Source of the DNA: a virus
Strand: one strand, 5' to 3'
Virus record (IMG/VR): IMGVR_UViG_3300023109_001295
Location: 1 to 54,869 of that record
Length of the DNA: 54,869 bases
Of this stretch, positions 54,118 to 54,869 are shown in pieces. The position numbers and the translations under genes were made by a program. The notes below the pieces were generated by a model. It saw only the letters and a list, made by a program, of their open reading frames with translations, had not been told where the DNA came from and ran no database searches. Position 1 is the first letter of the stretch. Each line of letters starts with the position of its first letter.

Positions 54118-54353
54118 CTGATTCCTTGAGAGAAACGATAATCATAAAAGTCTTTATTGATTTCTCCTGCGATTGCTGTCTTACCTGTTTGTCGACATTT
54201 AATATATGTCTTTTGAGTTCCGCCGCCTGGTTTAGTAAATGTTCTAACGCCTGCGGCTATTACACCTGGAGTATCAGCATATGTATCTGCAGCGGTTGCC
54301 GCGTTATCATATTCCCAAGCTCCATTGCTTCCTTGTACTGTTACGAATGCCAT
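54114..54353 (-). CDS. small virion-type protein, unknown
   Basis: 79 residues, MAFVTVQGSNGAWEYDNAAT, small-residue and beta-rich, of the kind found among minor tail or baseplate proteins. The start overlaps the previous stop. Its final codons overlap the -35 of the promoter at 54089-54117. Confidence 0.5.
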   Translation of the reverse strand: MAFVTVQGSNGAWEYDNAATAADTYADTPGVIAAGVRTFTKPGGGTQKTYIKCRQTGKTAIAGEINKDFYDYRFSQGIS

Positions 54354-54715
54354 TACTCGTACCCTGCTTCTTTAGTGAGTTTCATAATAACGTGGAATGG
54401 TCCATCGCCAACAACTCGTATATCTCTATTAGAATACACGTTATCTACAAAACCTTTATATTCGTGTGAACCAGAATTTACAAAATAATAATGACCGTGA
54501 GCTGTAGATCCGTCCCATCTAGAAATGTCTATATGTTTATTGGTTTTGCAGCCCCAATATATTTCTTTAATCGTTACTACTGCACCGTTAACCGATTGAT
54601 AAGGATGTACAAGGTTTGCTAATAAAATATCAACAGTATCACCTGCGGAGTCAGTTACATAAATCTTTACGACTGCTTCTGTTTTTGTTCTTTTTAAGTA
54701 ATGAATTTCGGACAT
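54353..54715 (-). CDS. virion-type protein, unknown
   Basis: 120 residues from ATG 54715 (TAATG overlap). SEIHYLKRTKTEAVVKIYVT and VGDGPFHVIMKLTKEAGYE; beta-rich throughout. Similar proteins are found in tail regions of marine T4-like phages, by recollection. Function unknown. Confidence 0.55.
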   Translation of the reverse strand: MSEIHYLKRTKTEAVVKIYVTDSAGDTVDILLANLVHPYQSVNGAVVTIKEIYWGCKTNKHIDISRWDGSTAHGHYYFVNSGSHEYKGFVDNVYSNRDIRVVGDGPFHVIMKLTKEAGYE

Positions 54716-54869
54716 TATTTTTGCCACCCTTTAATATATTGATCTGAGAAGTTAGCAAGACTGAATCCCATACGATCCACGATCTTTAATGCGTTCTTAC
54801 CATAATGGTCAATCGCAACAAATCCTTCTTGTCCTGTTACTTCAAATCCTTTTGTTGTTTTAAGAAGTG
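54715..54869 (-). CDS. C-terminal end of a gene continuing beyond the window
   Basis: The last 50 or so codons (LLKTTKGFEVTGQEGFVAID ... QYIKGWQK). No domain visible. Its stop overlaps the start of the gene at 54353-54715. Confidence 0.55.
   Translation of the reverse strand, partial: LLKTTKGFEVTGQEGFVAIDHYGKNALKIVDRMGFSLANFSDQYIKGWQK

Noticed and set aside
1-54869. CRISPR arrays, insertion sequences, integrase or attachment sites
   Set aside because: No regular direct repeats with spacers, transposase or recombinase motifs were seen.

Overview
The window looks like part of the genome of a large, AT-rich, T4-like marine myophage. Evidence for a T4-like phage: T4-type 5'-3' exonuclease, gp61-type primase, ATP-dependent DNA ligase, PhoH, T4-type lysozyme, ThyX, NrdA/NrdB, a GroES-like co-chaperonin, and T4-style late promoters (TATAAATA). 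A 5-aminolevulinate synthase of the alphaproteobacterial type, HemE, SleB hydrolase, ribosomal protein bS21 and IscU suggest an alphaproteobacterial (possibly SAR11-like) host; this host call is inference. No tRNA, integrase, transposase or CRISPR array was found.

Layout. (1) 1-127: end of a leftward early gene. (2) 375-9243: the only rightward block. It carries three small membrane proteins, csgF-like and csgG-like genes, a curlin-like gene, a FecR-domain gene, a second curlin-like gene, a small membrane protein, hemE, a CHASE2 class III nucleotide cyclase and a secreted protein of unknown function. This is a compact curli-type (type VIII) secretion cassette joined to a sensor/cyclase. (3) 9294-28822, leftward: mostly early and middle genes. 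Many small unknown genes sit behind near-identical sigma70-type promoters, together with an epimerase, DUF932, an alarmone-hydrolase-like HD protein, FkbM methyltransferase, RecB-like nuclease, PhoH, HAD phosphatase, RNase H/FEN, two glycosyltransferases, a nucleotide kinase, RuvC-like resolvase, SleB, DNA ligase and bS21. A GC-rich structured RNA lies at 28321-28476. (4) 28864-39729, leftward: metabolism and nucleotide synthesis (SNase, IscU, GlyA, glutaredoxin, DUF454, GroES-like, ALAS, Grx-NrdB, NrdA, ThyX, primase). (5) 39791-54869, leftward: lysis genes (lysozyme, i-spanin, o-spanin), many virion-type proteins, a RimK-RimB-like fusion, a nucleotidyltransferase-domain protein, a sulfotransferase/glycosyltransferase cassette and small structural proteins.

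How the parts fit. Nineteen copies of a TTGACA-17-TATAAT promoter (one has a 16-base spacer) mark early units; ten TATAAATA boxes mark late units. The rightward curli cassette has a late box at its front, and an early-type promoter points into it from the opposite strand, so curlin expression may be held back early. GlyA (makes glycine), ALAS (uses glycine) and HemE could together push host tetrapyrrole synthesis. The most unusual items are the curli/FecR/CHASE2 cassette, the antisense promoter, the structured RNA and the haem enzymes.
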